Below, piece by piece: positions 34,996 through 43,004 of a DNA stretch of 43,016 nucleotides (position 1 is its first letter; each line of letters starts with the position of its first letter). Source of the DNA: an uncultured Lachnospiraceae bacterium (GTDB lineage: Bacteria > Bacillota > Clostridia > Lachnospirales > Lachnospiraceae). The DNA is taken from assembly GCA_910579615.1 (NCBI GenBank), contig CAJTUA010000023.1, positions 24,755 through 67,770 of the forward strand. Direction: 5' to 3'. Both the position numbers and the translations under genes were made by a program. The notes below the pieces were generated by a model. The model did no database searches. It saw only the letters and a program-made list of their open reading frames with translations, and was not told the DNA's origin.

Positions 34996-35688
34996 TTAAA
35001 AAGTCAATATATTTTCATATTTGCGCAGCGCCTCAAGAACATTGATATACGCCCTTATATCCCCATATTCCATTTGCATTTTCGCCAAATATAATTCGGC
35101 GGCTGATTTCCCCTTTATATCCTCTTTTAGCAAAAAATATGTCCTTGCAATATCATATTCTTTCGGTGCTTTACAAATATTAGCAAAGTCAATTGTAACA
35201 GCGGCGTTTTCCGGGGTGATTATGATATTATAGGGATGAAAGTCCCCATGGCATAAAGCATTTCCGAAAGGTAAGCATTTTATCTTATCTGCCAAATCAC
35301 CGTCCAGAGCTTTCTCACCAAGCAAATATAACATCCATTCGGTATATGAAACTGCGCCGTCTATCGTTTTCATAAGCCAGTTTTTATGGACATTTGTAAA
35401 TATTTCCATGGCATGGTCAAAAGTATGGCTGTCCTGCATCAATGACGCAAGGCTATTTCCCTGTACTTTTTCCATTATAAATCCATATCGTTGATTTTCC
35501 TCTACAAATTCAAATAGCTCAGGTATATTTTCCGCTATCCTGCTTACCATGCAGTGATTGTTAAATTCATGTTGTGCCAGACTTTTTGAATAACCCGGTT
35601 TGAATAATTTTAATATTTTATTCTCTCCCACCTCAAAAATTTCTGCCGTATTACCTTCTGCAATTTGATGCCCTTTCAAATTTCCCAT
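34996..35688 (-). CDS. Aminoglycoside phosphotransferase (APH)-like kinase
   Basis: 230 aa protein-kinase-like phosphotransferase. Motifs: the N-lobe Lys region (NKILKLFKPG), a hinge-like FIMEKVQGNSL, the catalytic loop CHGDFHPYNII (His147, Asp149, Asn154) and the metal-binding IDFANI (Asp167). The start at 35688 has AAGGTGG 8 nt upstream; a GTG at 35700 is the alternative. It is shorter than most APH enzymes. The gene is clearly more AT-rich than its neighbours, and its place between VWA and the Imm5-like gene suggests later insertion. Substrate unknown; no evidence that it confers antibiotic resistance. Confidence 0.85.
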   Translation of the reverse strand: MGNLKGHQIAEGNTAEIFEVGENKILKLFKPGYSKSLAQHEFNNHCMVSRIAENIPELFEFVEENQRYGFIMEKVQGNSLASLMQDSHTFDHAMEIFTNVHKNWLMKTIDGAVSYTEWMLYLLGEKALDGDLADKIKCLPFGNALCHGDFHPYNIIITPENAAVTIDFANICKAPKEYDIARTYFLLKEDIKGKSAAELYLAKMQMEYGDIRAYINVLEALRKYENILTF

Positions 35689-35758
35689 GATATTTGCCAC
35701 CTTTTGGTTTCTGATTTATCAATATAATTGCAATCTGCTATCAGCGGGTACAGAATTT

Positions 35759-37417
35759 CTATTCATGCCACCGTTTCGGAATCACCTGACATTTTACCCC
35801 CGCCATTTTCAGCTCGTCAAAAACCCGTTTCGCATCTTCCTTCGTCAGCTCCGTTAACGGCTCTATTTCCCATCCATCCAAACGTTTTTTCGCATTTTTA
35901 ACTGCCTGCTCTGCCGCCCCGGCAGACAGGCCAAAGACCTCGCCTAACACTTTTGGAAGGGCTGCGCCATCTATTTTTTTGACCAGTATCCCAAAAAGGC
36001 TTGTAATCTCCGCGTACACTGCCTGCCCATTTTCCATGGTGCACCGGAACTGAAATCTATCGGTAAATAAATCTACCGTTCCGTCCTCGTTTTTATGTAC
36101 TTCCTGCGGACAGTAACGGATAAAATCCTCATAAGAGCTGTTATAAATGTAAAAAACCGGAAGGAATTGCCTTAAATCAATCCCAAAAATTTTATTTTCC
36201 GCGTCAAGCCAGCCCGCGCCTACAAGACCAAGCTTTTCCTTGTTTTCCTCAATTTTCATTAAATCCCGGAATTCTTTTCCGTTGATTATCATCGAGTCGC
36301 CCCAGACCTTAAAATATTTTGTCGTTTTCCTGCGCTCCAATTCGTCCAGAAGCGTTGCAAGCCTTCCCTCCCCTTTGATGTAGCACTTGACGGCGGCTTT
36401 TACATTTTTGTATACGTTGGACGGTGAAAAAATAATTTGTTCCGGATGCTCAGGGCAGCAGAACTTAAGCTCAAACTGGCTGATTGATAATTGCGGCCCG
36501 TTTGCCGGGAAAGCGTTGTCGTACCAGTCCAGACGGCGGTTCGTCCAAGCCTGCTCTACTTCGTACACCTTTTTCTTACAGACCGGGCAGATTCCAAAAT
36601 CCTCATTCCAACGCAGGTACATGGAATAATATTCCAAATCATCCTCGTCATCTTTTATCTCACCCTTATAGTGATAAACATATTCGCCCAAATCCAGAAA
36701 TTCGGCAAAGCTTTCCAGTGTCACCTCCCTTGGAACAGGTCTTGGGGGATTTTGTTTTTCCTGAAATGCTTTCATGTATTTTGGCGGGAAGCGGTAACCC
36801 TCCACGCCCAAAAACTTTGCCGCCTCCTCCAGATACCACGCCCAAAACTTCATTTCACGGACGGCACACTTTCCTTTATCGCCGTCGGTGTTTGCGTCGC
36901 TCCATGCAACGCAGGCATTCTTTGCGGCATCCCAGTCGTAGGAATCCATTTCCGCCTCGGTCGCGTCGCAGCACCACGGCTCCAAATCCACTTCATCCTC
37001 CAGTGCCACAACGGACGCATCCCATGCCGCGAGCGCCGCCGAAGCGGCAATTTCCCCTTCGTCAATCAGCGCCATAAAATCGTGAATCGCATCACCTTTT
37101 ACTTCGGCGTTTAATTCCTGCACGCCAATTTTCCCGTCAAGGTAGGCAAGGCTTTTTTTAATGAGGTTTTGCGGGCGCTTGTCCTGCGGGGCACATTTGC
37201 ACCACATCGGCATTACTTTTTTAGCGCAGGCAAGCGCAAGCCGCGCGCGTTTTCTCAGCGGCTCCGTCAATGTCCGCGGGGTGGGCGAATCCTGCTCTCG
37301 CGGTTCGAGCGCCCCCATCTCCTGCCATATCCTGCGGCGCACGGTAATATCAAGCTTTCCGCTTTTTGCAAGCATTTCCTGCGCCTGTAACAACGCTTCG
37401 TTCTCCTGGAAATCCAT
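35759..37417 (-). CDS. Imm5-like / zinc-ribbon / L7-L12-like fusion protein
   Basis: 552 aa. N-terminal part (about 55-160): RARLALACAKKVMPMW...DKRPQNLIKKSLAYLDG has the conserved helical pattern of Imm5-type putative immunity proteins. The middle holds a zinc-ribbon-like Cys set (CPVC near 275, then CCPEHPEQ near 315). The C-terminal 60 residues (GLSAGAAEQAVKNAKKRLDG, then LTKEDAKRVFDELKMAGVKC) resemble the ribosomal L7/L12 C-terminal fold. No toxin gene is adjacent, so the Imm5-like part may be used for protein binding rather than toxin immunity. AAAAGGGG lies about 8 nt before the ATG at 37417. Confidence 0.75.
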   Translation of the reverse strand: MDFQENEALLQAQEMLAKSGKLDITVRRRIWQEMGALEPREQDSPTPRTLTEPLRKRARLALACAKKVMPMWCKCAPQDKRPQNLIKKSLAYLDGKIGVQELNAEVKGDAIHDFMALIDEGEIAASAALAAWDASVVALEDEVDLEPWCCDATEAEMDSYDWDAAKNACVAWSDANTDGDKGKCAVREMKFWAWYLEEAAKFLGVEGYRFPPKYMKAFQEKQNPPRPVPREVTLESFAEFLDLGEYVYHYKGEIKDDEDDLEYYSMYLRWNEDFGICPVCKKKVYEVEQAWTNRRLDWYDNAFPANGPQLSISQFELKFCCPEHPEQIIFSPSNVYKNVKAAVKCYIKGEGRLATLLDELERRKTTKYFKVWGDSMIINGKEFRDLMKIEENKEKLGLVGAGWLDAENKIFGIDLRQFLPVFYIYNSSYEDFIRYCPQEVHKNEDGTVDLFTDRFQFRCTMENGQAVYAEITSLFGILVKKIDGAALPKVLGEVFGLSAGAAEQAVKNAKKRLDGWEIEPLTELTKEDAKRVFDELKMAGVKCQVIPKRWHE

Positions 37418-37500
37418 AATAAAATCCCCTTTTCCCTGTTATCCGGGAAAAAATATTTTCCCAATATAAATCCAAAATTTTCAAGGTGCGCCGTGGCGCT

Positions 37501-39960
37501 TTACATTTCCCCCACAGCGTAAGCATCCAGTTCCTTCCCATACGCATACCACTGCGGCAGCACCTCGTCGCGCTCCATCAATTCCTCCCGTTTCACCCCG
37601 TGCAGCCCCGCCGCCTGCTTAGCAATCCTGTCGATTTCCGCCGGTGTAAAATAGGCGAATGCCATGCGTAGCTGCGGCAGCAATTCCACAAATTCCTGCT
37701 CCCCCACCTGCCCAAAAAATGTGTCCAAAATGCCGAGCAACCTCCCGCCGATAAAAATCAAATCCTTCGCTGTGTAGAACAGCCCACGGAAAAAGACCGC
37801 TGTCTGCAAAAGCTGCTCCTTTGTCCCGGACAGGTAGCCGATGCATATCCTCTCTACCCTGTCAACATCCTCCCTTCCGCAGCCATACAAAATCCCGTGG
37901 ATGCAGCCGTTTAAGCCTGCGTTGATGTCCACGGTCTGCGCAAGGCGTTCCAACGCCTCATAGTACGCATCCCGCTCCATCCGCATTTCCTCGCCCCTGC
38001 CGGTAATCTGATACAGCAGTTTTAAGATATCCATACAATCGGAGAGCCGTTCCTCCTTTACCTGCGCCATCGCCGGGAGCAGGGTGGTCAGCTTCTGCAC
38101 CACCGTATGCAGCAATGCCAGAAAATCCATCTCCACGCCGTAAAGGCCACCGAGCTCATCCATCATCATCAGGGATTTCATTGCGTCCGCAATCGAATAG
38201 AAATCCGCGTCCGCAACGACAAGTCCCTGCACACGCTCATAGACGGACGCAAGCTGCCCGGTCAGCCCCATCTCAAACACCTGCGTCAGGAGGGTTGCCG
38301 CCGCACCCGCGTTCAAATCCTTTTTGAGCGCCTCCCTGACAAGGCTTGCCGCCGCCTCCTCAACGGTCGCCCCATGTACTGACACATCAATCAGCGCCGA
38401 TAGGACCTGCGTGCTCCACTTGTATTTCCAGATTTCCCGAATCAGGTTCTTATCCCGTTTTAACTGGAGGTTCGGTCCCTTTAAACGCCTTGCGAAATTC
38501 GTTTCTAAAAATGTCATCCGGTGGAGGAAACAACTCGTAATCCGGTGCTTTTTTTCCGAGAAGATGGAGAGGGTCAGCTCTGTTTCCAACGTGGAATGGA
38601 TTTTCATGCGGAACGCCGTACACTGTGCCTCAAAGTCCTGCACAATCGGCGGCACATCCGCCTGCGCGCAGAGCCTGCCAATCCCCTTGCCCGTCATATG
38701 CCCGCGCAGTACCCGGAGCGGCAAATCCGAGGCAAGGTTGTACTCCCCCTTCACATAGGATGCGAGCACCGCATCCTGCAGCTCGTAAGCGCCCGGCTCC
38801 GGCTTTGCGCGGAGCTCGCAAAGCCCCTGCGCCATCTGCCACGCACAAATTTCGTCGTAGGTGGACAAACTGCCTTCCCTGCTGCGAACCTCCTTGCCGG
38901 ATGCGACCAGCATATCAAGCACCGCTTTGGAATACGGTTCGTCCTTTGCCGGTTCCCCGCCATTTTCCTGCGCCGCAAGCCCCTCCCATACCTTCTGGTA
39001 GAACCCGGTATACGGCATGCCGCTCGCGTAGCCGTTTAACGCATCCGCCGCCTCCATCGAATATGGCATGAGATAGACGCTCTGGTCTTTTTCCGGAACC
39101 TTGCTATGCTTTTTATCCGCCGCCTTCCCTGCGGCAAGTTTTTCCGCCATGCGCTTTGTTTTTGCCCACTGCTTCTCCGAAAGATGTTCTGCAAGGGCGG
39201 GCGTGTGGAAGCCTCCGGTGACAACGAGGATTTTCTGGTGCGGTGGCTCTTTGTCCTTTGCATCCTTTTCCATGGCGAGGTTTTCCTGTACCCACTGCAC
39301 AATCCGCGCCGCCATATGCTCCTCGCGCGCAATACACCCATCCTCCTGCATTACCTCCTGCGGCGTATTCTCCCGCGCCAGCCTGCAGTAGGAAAGCAGA
39401 TGGGAAAACCAAGTATCGCAATCCTCCTTAAGCCCATTCAGCTCAAAATATTTTTCCCAGAACTCATCAAAACTGCGCAGCCCCGTCTTCTCACACAGCC
39501 GCCCGATATATTCATTGCGCGAAAGAAGATAATCATCGTTATAATTGTTCTTTTCCTCCTCCCGGCGCAAGCCCCTGCCCTCCCCGGACGCCACAAGGAT
39601 ATCCCCGTAGGAAAGGTCAATAAATGCCGCCTTTATCCCGCGCGCCGCCGCCTCGCGCACCGCCACAAGCTCCGGGGAATACGCAAGGAACGGATAATAA
39701 CATTTGTAATGCCCCTTTTCCTCCGAAATCTTCCCCGCCTTGTCATGATACGAATAATAGATTGCAAACGGCGCGGCCGTATCCTCATGCACCATGACCG
39801 GAAGCAGCGCATTCGCATTGTCCGGCCCCTCCACCAAAACCACGGTCGGTTCCCACGCCGCAATCATCCGCTGTATCTGAAGCGAACAAGCAGGGCTGTG
39901 GTGACGGACGGGGAGCAGCAGGATTTCCGTTTTCTCTTCACTTCGCAATATTCTTTCCAT
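37501..39960 (-). CDS. DUF5682 family protein
   Basis: 819 aa. The N-terminal domain has the DUF5682 signature: ILLLPVRHHSPACSLQIQ (His20, His21), VVLVEGPDNANALLP (Glu44-Gly-Pro), the YPFLAYSPELVAVREAA segment, FIDLSYGD, and GGFHTPALAEHL near residue 235. This pattern suggests a TraB/ChaN-like enzyme or haem-binding fold (inference). The C-terminal half is helical, with no family recognised. The start ATG 39960 has TTGGAG about 10 nt upstream, within the alternative reading frame of the transglutaminase-like gene. DUF5682 proteins are, to my knowledge, found with MoxR, VWA and SWIM genes in other genomes, as here. Confidence 0.88.
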   Translation of the reverse strand: MERILRSEEKTEILLLPVRHHSPACSLQIQRMIAAWEPTVVLVEGPDNANALLPVMVHEDTAAPFAIYYSYHDKAGKISEEKGHYKCYYPFLAYSPELVAVREAAARGIKAAFIDLSYGDILVASGEGRGLRREEEKNNYNDDYLLSRNEYIGRLCEKTGLRSFDEFWEKYFELNGLKEDCDTWFSHLLSYCRLARENTPQEVMQEDGCIAREEHMAARIVQWVQENLAMEKDAKDKEPPHQKILVVTGGFHTPALAEHLSEKQWAKTKRMAEKLAAGKAADKKHSKVPEKDQSVYLMPYSMEAADALNGYASGMPYTGFYQKVWEGLAAQENGGEPAKDEPYSKAVLDMLVASGKEVRSREGSLSTYDEICAWQMAQGLCELRAKPEPGAYELQDAVLASYVKGEYNLASDLPLRVLRGHMTGKGIGRLCAQADVPPIVQDFEAQCTAFRMKIHSTLETELTLSIFSEKKHRITSCFLHRMTFLETNFARRLKGPNLQLKRDKNLIREIWKYKWSTQVLSALIDVSVHGATVEEAAASLVREALKKDLNAGAAATLLTQVFEMGLTGQLASVYERVQGLVVADADFYSIADAMKSLMMMDELGGLYGVEMDFLALLHTVVQKLTTLLPAMAQVKEERLSDCMDILKLLYQITGRGEEMRMERDAYYEALERLAQTVDINAGLNGCIHGILYGCGREDVDRVERICIGYLSGTKEQLLQTAVFFRGLFYTAKDLIFIGGRLLGILDTFFGQVGEQEFVELLPQLRMAFAYFTPAEIDRIAKQAAGLHGVKREELMERDEVLPQWYAYGKELDAYAVGEM

Positions 39961-40007
39961 TCATCCAATACTCCAATTTTGCAAGAATCTCTTTCTTTGA
40001 TTTTGAC

Positions 40008-40892
40008 TTAAATACCTCCATCGGCGCATCCACCGCCAAAAATCCGCAGCGGCTGCAATTCGAAGCATTTCTTCGAATAAACGCCAACTCCCATTCTCCA
40101 GAACACGGCATCGTTATATACAAATTCTTTTTTTGCAGCTTTTCTAAATTTTTCTGCCGGATAGCCCGCGGGAATCAGTTCCACCCGGCGAACCGCGTGG
40201 TCATCGCTGCCATCTTTATAGAAAATCCCCCTGGAAAACCGGAAAGTATTTTTCGTCATATATTCCCTGTAATACGCTTCGTCAAAAGCCTCCTCATTGT
40301 GGGAGGCCTCCGCATTGGCAAATATCGGCTCGCCGGCAATCAGTATTTTCCTTAATCCCTCAAGGGAGACATACCCGCCATCCGCATCCTTCAAAAATAA
40401 CCGCCAGGTCGGGTCTAACATGATTCTTTTCCCGGACGGCAACAAACAGTCCACTACGACATGGCAGTCGCAAAAAGGGGCTTCGTATGGCATACAGGTA
40501 ATGTGCCGGGCTCTGACACAAAACAGCCGCAGGAGCGAAGCCAGTAAAATCGCAAGCCCGCGGCAATTCGTCTTCCCTTCATGGGCTTCGCAGAATTCAA
40601 TAATATCCGCTATCTTACGGCCAGGGGGCATACCAATGCCCCCGTCGTGCCCAAAATGGTCACATACAAAATCCAGCATCTTAAAAACAATATCATCGCT
40701 TTTGGTATCTATGTCCTTCACATATTCCGACAATCCATATGTTTCAAGTACCGGGGGGAATTCGCCGCCAAGCCGGTACTCGGTTTCATATGCTTCTTCC
40801 TGCGTCCGGTCATATGCCGCGTATCTTTTCAGCAAATCCAACCGGTTCTCCTGTGTTTCCGGCACAAAGATTTTTGTAGGATTGTTGTCCAT
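40008..40892 (-). CDS. Transglutaminase-like cysteine protease/transferase, possibly frameshifted at the 3' end
   Basis: 294 aa as annotated. Transglutaminase-like core with the Cys110 block (KTNCRGLAILLASLLR), His144 (DCHVVVDCLLPSG) and Asp160 (IMLDPTWRLF), a complete catalytic triad in the right order and spacing. No signal peptide, so it probably acts in the cytoplasm. AAAGGA lies about 10 nt before ATG 40892. The frame ends at 40008, but another frame stays open from about 40123 to 39938 and reads NCSRCGFLAVDAPMEVFKSK and KKEILAKLEYWMNG, overlapping the DUF5682 start. That looks like the natural C-terminus, so a frameshift near 40060-40090 is likely. It may modify or cleave proteins handled by the MoxR/VWA complex. 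Confidence 0.85.
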   Translation of the reverse strand: MDNNPTKIFVPETQENRLDLLKRYAAYDRTQEEAYETEYRLGGEFPPVLETYGLSEYVKDIDTKSDDIVFKMLDFVCDHFGHDGGIGMPPGRKIADIIEFCEAHEGKTNCRGLAILLASLLRLFCVRARHITCMPYEAPFCDCHVVVDCLLPSGKRIMLDPTWRLFLKDADGGYVSLEGLRKILIAGEPIFANAEASHNEEAFDEAYYREYMTKNTFRFSRGIFYKDGSDDHAVRRVELIPAGYPAEKFRKAAKKEFVYNDAVFWRMGVGVYSKKCFELQPLRIFGGGCADGGI

Positions 40893-40929
40893 ACTGTTTT
40901 TATTCCTTTCTGAAAATCTCTCCTCTTTG

Positions 40930-42039
40930 CTATTTCAGCCACTTCCTCGCCTCAAAATACTGCTTCCACAGCCCGCCTTCCTTCGTGCTCTTATCCCGGA
41001 TGACCGTGTTAAAATACCCCTTCACTTTGTCGAGGTCGTCTTTATTTTCCTTCGAAATCGCACCGACCAGATTCTGCACAAGGCAGTCCACATCCATGCG
41101 CCCCTCCCCGTAATAATACCCGGTCAGCATGGTCTGGTAATAGACCGATACCGCCTCTGCCGTGCTCATGACCGCCGCGGGCTTGTCAATCCGATGCCCG
41201 TAGGAGGAGACCCCTTCGCGCAGTTCATGGTAGGTGGAGGCAAGCAGTTCCGCCACATCCCCATCCGCATCCATTTTCACACCGCTCTCTTTCGCGAGCT
41301 TTCCGACCTCATTTAAAATAATCTGTTTTTCCAGCGAAACCTCGCGAACCGGCATTACCGTCTCGAAATTAAAACGGCGTTTCAGGGCGCTGCTCATTTC
41401 ATTGACACCCTTATCCCTCGTGTTTGCCGTTCCAATCACGTTAAAGCCCGGGCGCGCGAACAAAAATCCGTCGTCGCCAAGCTCCGGCACATTCAGGACT
41501 TTATCGCTCAGAACGCTAATCAGGCTGTCCTGGATTTCTGCAGGCGTTCTCGTAATTTCCTCGAACCGTGTCAGAATCCCCTTCTCCATCCCGACATAAA
41601 GCGGCGCCGGGACAAGCGCCTCGCGGCTTGGTCCTTTCGCTAACAAAAGCGCGTAGTTCCACGAATATTTAATCATATCCTCGGTCGTTCCCGCCGTCCC
41701 CTGGATTGTATTTGTGCTGACACCGCTGATTGCCGCCGAAAGCAGCTCCGAGAGCATTGTCTTCGCGGTTCCCGGCTCGCCGACCAGCATCAGCCCGCGG
41801 TTGCCCGCCAGGGTGACAATGCACCGCTCGACAAGCGCATTGTTGCCAAAATATTTTTTCTCAATCTGGTATTCCTTCCCGTTGTACTGCACGGGCTGTG
41901 AGCTGCCCAAAATAAAGGTGCGCACTGCCTTCGGCGACATGCGCCAGTTTTCCGGCCGCCGGCCGGTGTCGGTTTTCTGTAATACCTCAAGTTCTTCTCT
42001 GTACCGGACTTCGACCGGCGGTTTGATACTTTCTTGCAT
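40930..42039 (-). CDS. MoxR-type AAA+ ATPase
   Basis: 369 aa. Walker A is GEPGTAKT (87-94). The Walker B region reads GILTRFEEITR (about 154-164), in which the usual first Asp is absent but the catalytic Glu is kept. Sensor 1 is VIGTANTRD, followed by the SSALKRRF arginine segment and a C-terminal helical lid. MoxR ATPases remodel or activate partner proteins together with VWA adaptors, here the VWA gene at 33823-34950. The start ATG 42039 is chosen for GGAGG about 10 nt upstream; the frame reaches 42063. It is probably the motor of the locus. Confidence 0.93.
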   Translation of the reverse strand: MQESIKPPVEVRYREELEVLQKTDTGRRPENWRMSPKAVRTFILGSSQPVQYNGKEYQIEKKYFGNNALVERCIVTLAGNRGLMLVGEPGTAKTMLSELLSAAISGVSTNTIQGTAGTTEDMIKYSWNYALLLAKGPSREALVPAPLYVGMEKGILTRFEEITRTPAEIQDSLISVLSDKVLNVPELGDDGFLFARPGFNVIGTANTRDKGVNEMSSALKRRFNFETVMPVREVSLEKQIILNEVGKLAKESGVKMDADGDVAELLASTYHELREGVSSYGHRIDKPAAVMSTAEAVSVYYQTMLTGYYYGEGRMDVDCLVQNLVGAISKENKDDLDKVKGYFNTVIRDKSTKEGGLWKQYFEARKWLK

Positions 42040-42086
42040 TGTTAAGTTACCTCCACAATTCATTTATACGATATCCGTTTCCAGTA

Positions 42087-42818
42087 TCAAAAAATCGCAC
42101 TGACCTGAAACATAAAATCAATATGCCCGAAAAACGGGTCCCATAAGCATCCGGTGCTTTTTACACGGATTGGGCAGCGCTCGTCAAAATGCGTCTCAAA
42201 ATTTATCTTGCCGTTGGTATACACCACATCCCCAAAATACTCCGCGCCCTGATAAACCACTTTAAACTTCAGGACCGCGTTAAAATCCTCCCATATCCGG
42301 CTCTCGCAGACCGCCTCCCGGCGCTTTTCATATTCCGGAAAATTCAGCAGGAAAAGTGTGCAGTCCTCCCCCATTGGCATCGACAAGCTCTCCCACGCAT
42401 TGATGGTGTAGATACGCTCCTGCGGGAGCTTTGCTGTAAATTCCGTGTCAAACGGCAGCCCGCAGCCAACACCGTGCCAGCGCATTGTGATTTCGGTCTC
42501 CGTCACCGCGAGTACTTCAATGGTTGCCTCCGTTACATTGTCATGGTACCCAACGTAAATATATCCTGCATCCTCCCCCTCGTCATTTCTCTCGCACTCC
42601 CAGACAAACTTTCTGCCCCCTAATTCTTTTGGGTCCGCCGCCCCGGTCGCAAATCCGTTATGATGGTACAGACGGATTTTCTGCATGTCAAAATCGTCCG
42701 TCTCATCGATGACCTCCGCTTCCAGTTCAATGTACAGAAAGATTTTATTGTCCTGGTAATCCAGGGTCACCGTGCTGTCTGTAAGATTATAATTCAGATT
42801 GTCCAAACGAAAATACAT
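42087..42818 (-). CDS. Unknown beta-rich protein at the head of the MoxR operon
   Basis: 243 aa with no signal peptide. Sequence alternates short beta-like strands (MYFRLDNLNYNLTDSTVTLD, YIYVGYHDNVTEATIEV, TEITMRWHGVGCGLPFDTEF, KFKVVYQGAEYFGDVVYTNG). I do not recognise a family. It is the first gene of the leftward series, with GGGAGG 7 nt before ATG 42818, and its stop is 47 nt from the MoxR start. Position suggests a dedicated partner of the MoxR ATPase (inference). Confidence 0.75.
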   Translation of the reverse strand: MYFRLDNLNYNLTDSTVTLDYQDNKIFLYIELEAEVIDETDDFDMQKIRLYHHNGFATGAADPKELGGRKFVWECERNDEGEDAGYIYVGYHDNVTEATIEVLAVTETEITMRWHGVGCGLPFDTEFTAKLPQERIYTINAWESLSMPMGEDCTLFLLNFPEYEKRREAVCESRIWEDFNAVLKFKVVYQGAEYFGDVVYTNGKINFETHFDERCPIRVKSTGCLWDPFFGHIDFMFQVSAIF

Positions 42819-42927
42819 CCCATATCCTCCCTTTCCTATGCAATAACTTCTCGGAATCTTCAGCCCTTATTTCATGGGGCTTTCAGAACCTATTTTTCAA
42901 AAATCACCCACTTTTTCTCAAAAACAC

Positions 42928-42943
42928 TTGACAAACCAGTCAA
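42928..42943. promoter_or_regulatory. Inverted repeat, possible operator in a divergent intergenic region
   Basis: TTGAC-N6-GTCAA at 42928-42943 is a perfect 5-bp inverted repeat between the leftward MoxR operon and the rightward gene starting at 43005. A second small palindrome, GGCGC-TTC-GCGCC, lies at 42951-42963. The first has the size and symmetry of a TetR-type operator, but it also contains a TTGACA hexamer that could simply be a -35 element; no matching -10 is seen 17 nt away. Confidence 0.4.
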
Positions 42944-43004
42944 AAAATGCGGCGCTTCGCGCCCTTGATTATGAAGTATATTTTTTGATTGGAGGCGATT
43001 TTTG

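Noticed and set aside
34996..35688. Aminoglycoside resistance gene
   Set aside because: It has only the general APH catalytic motifs, is short, and lacks similarity I can tie to a known resistance enzyme.
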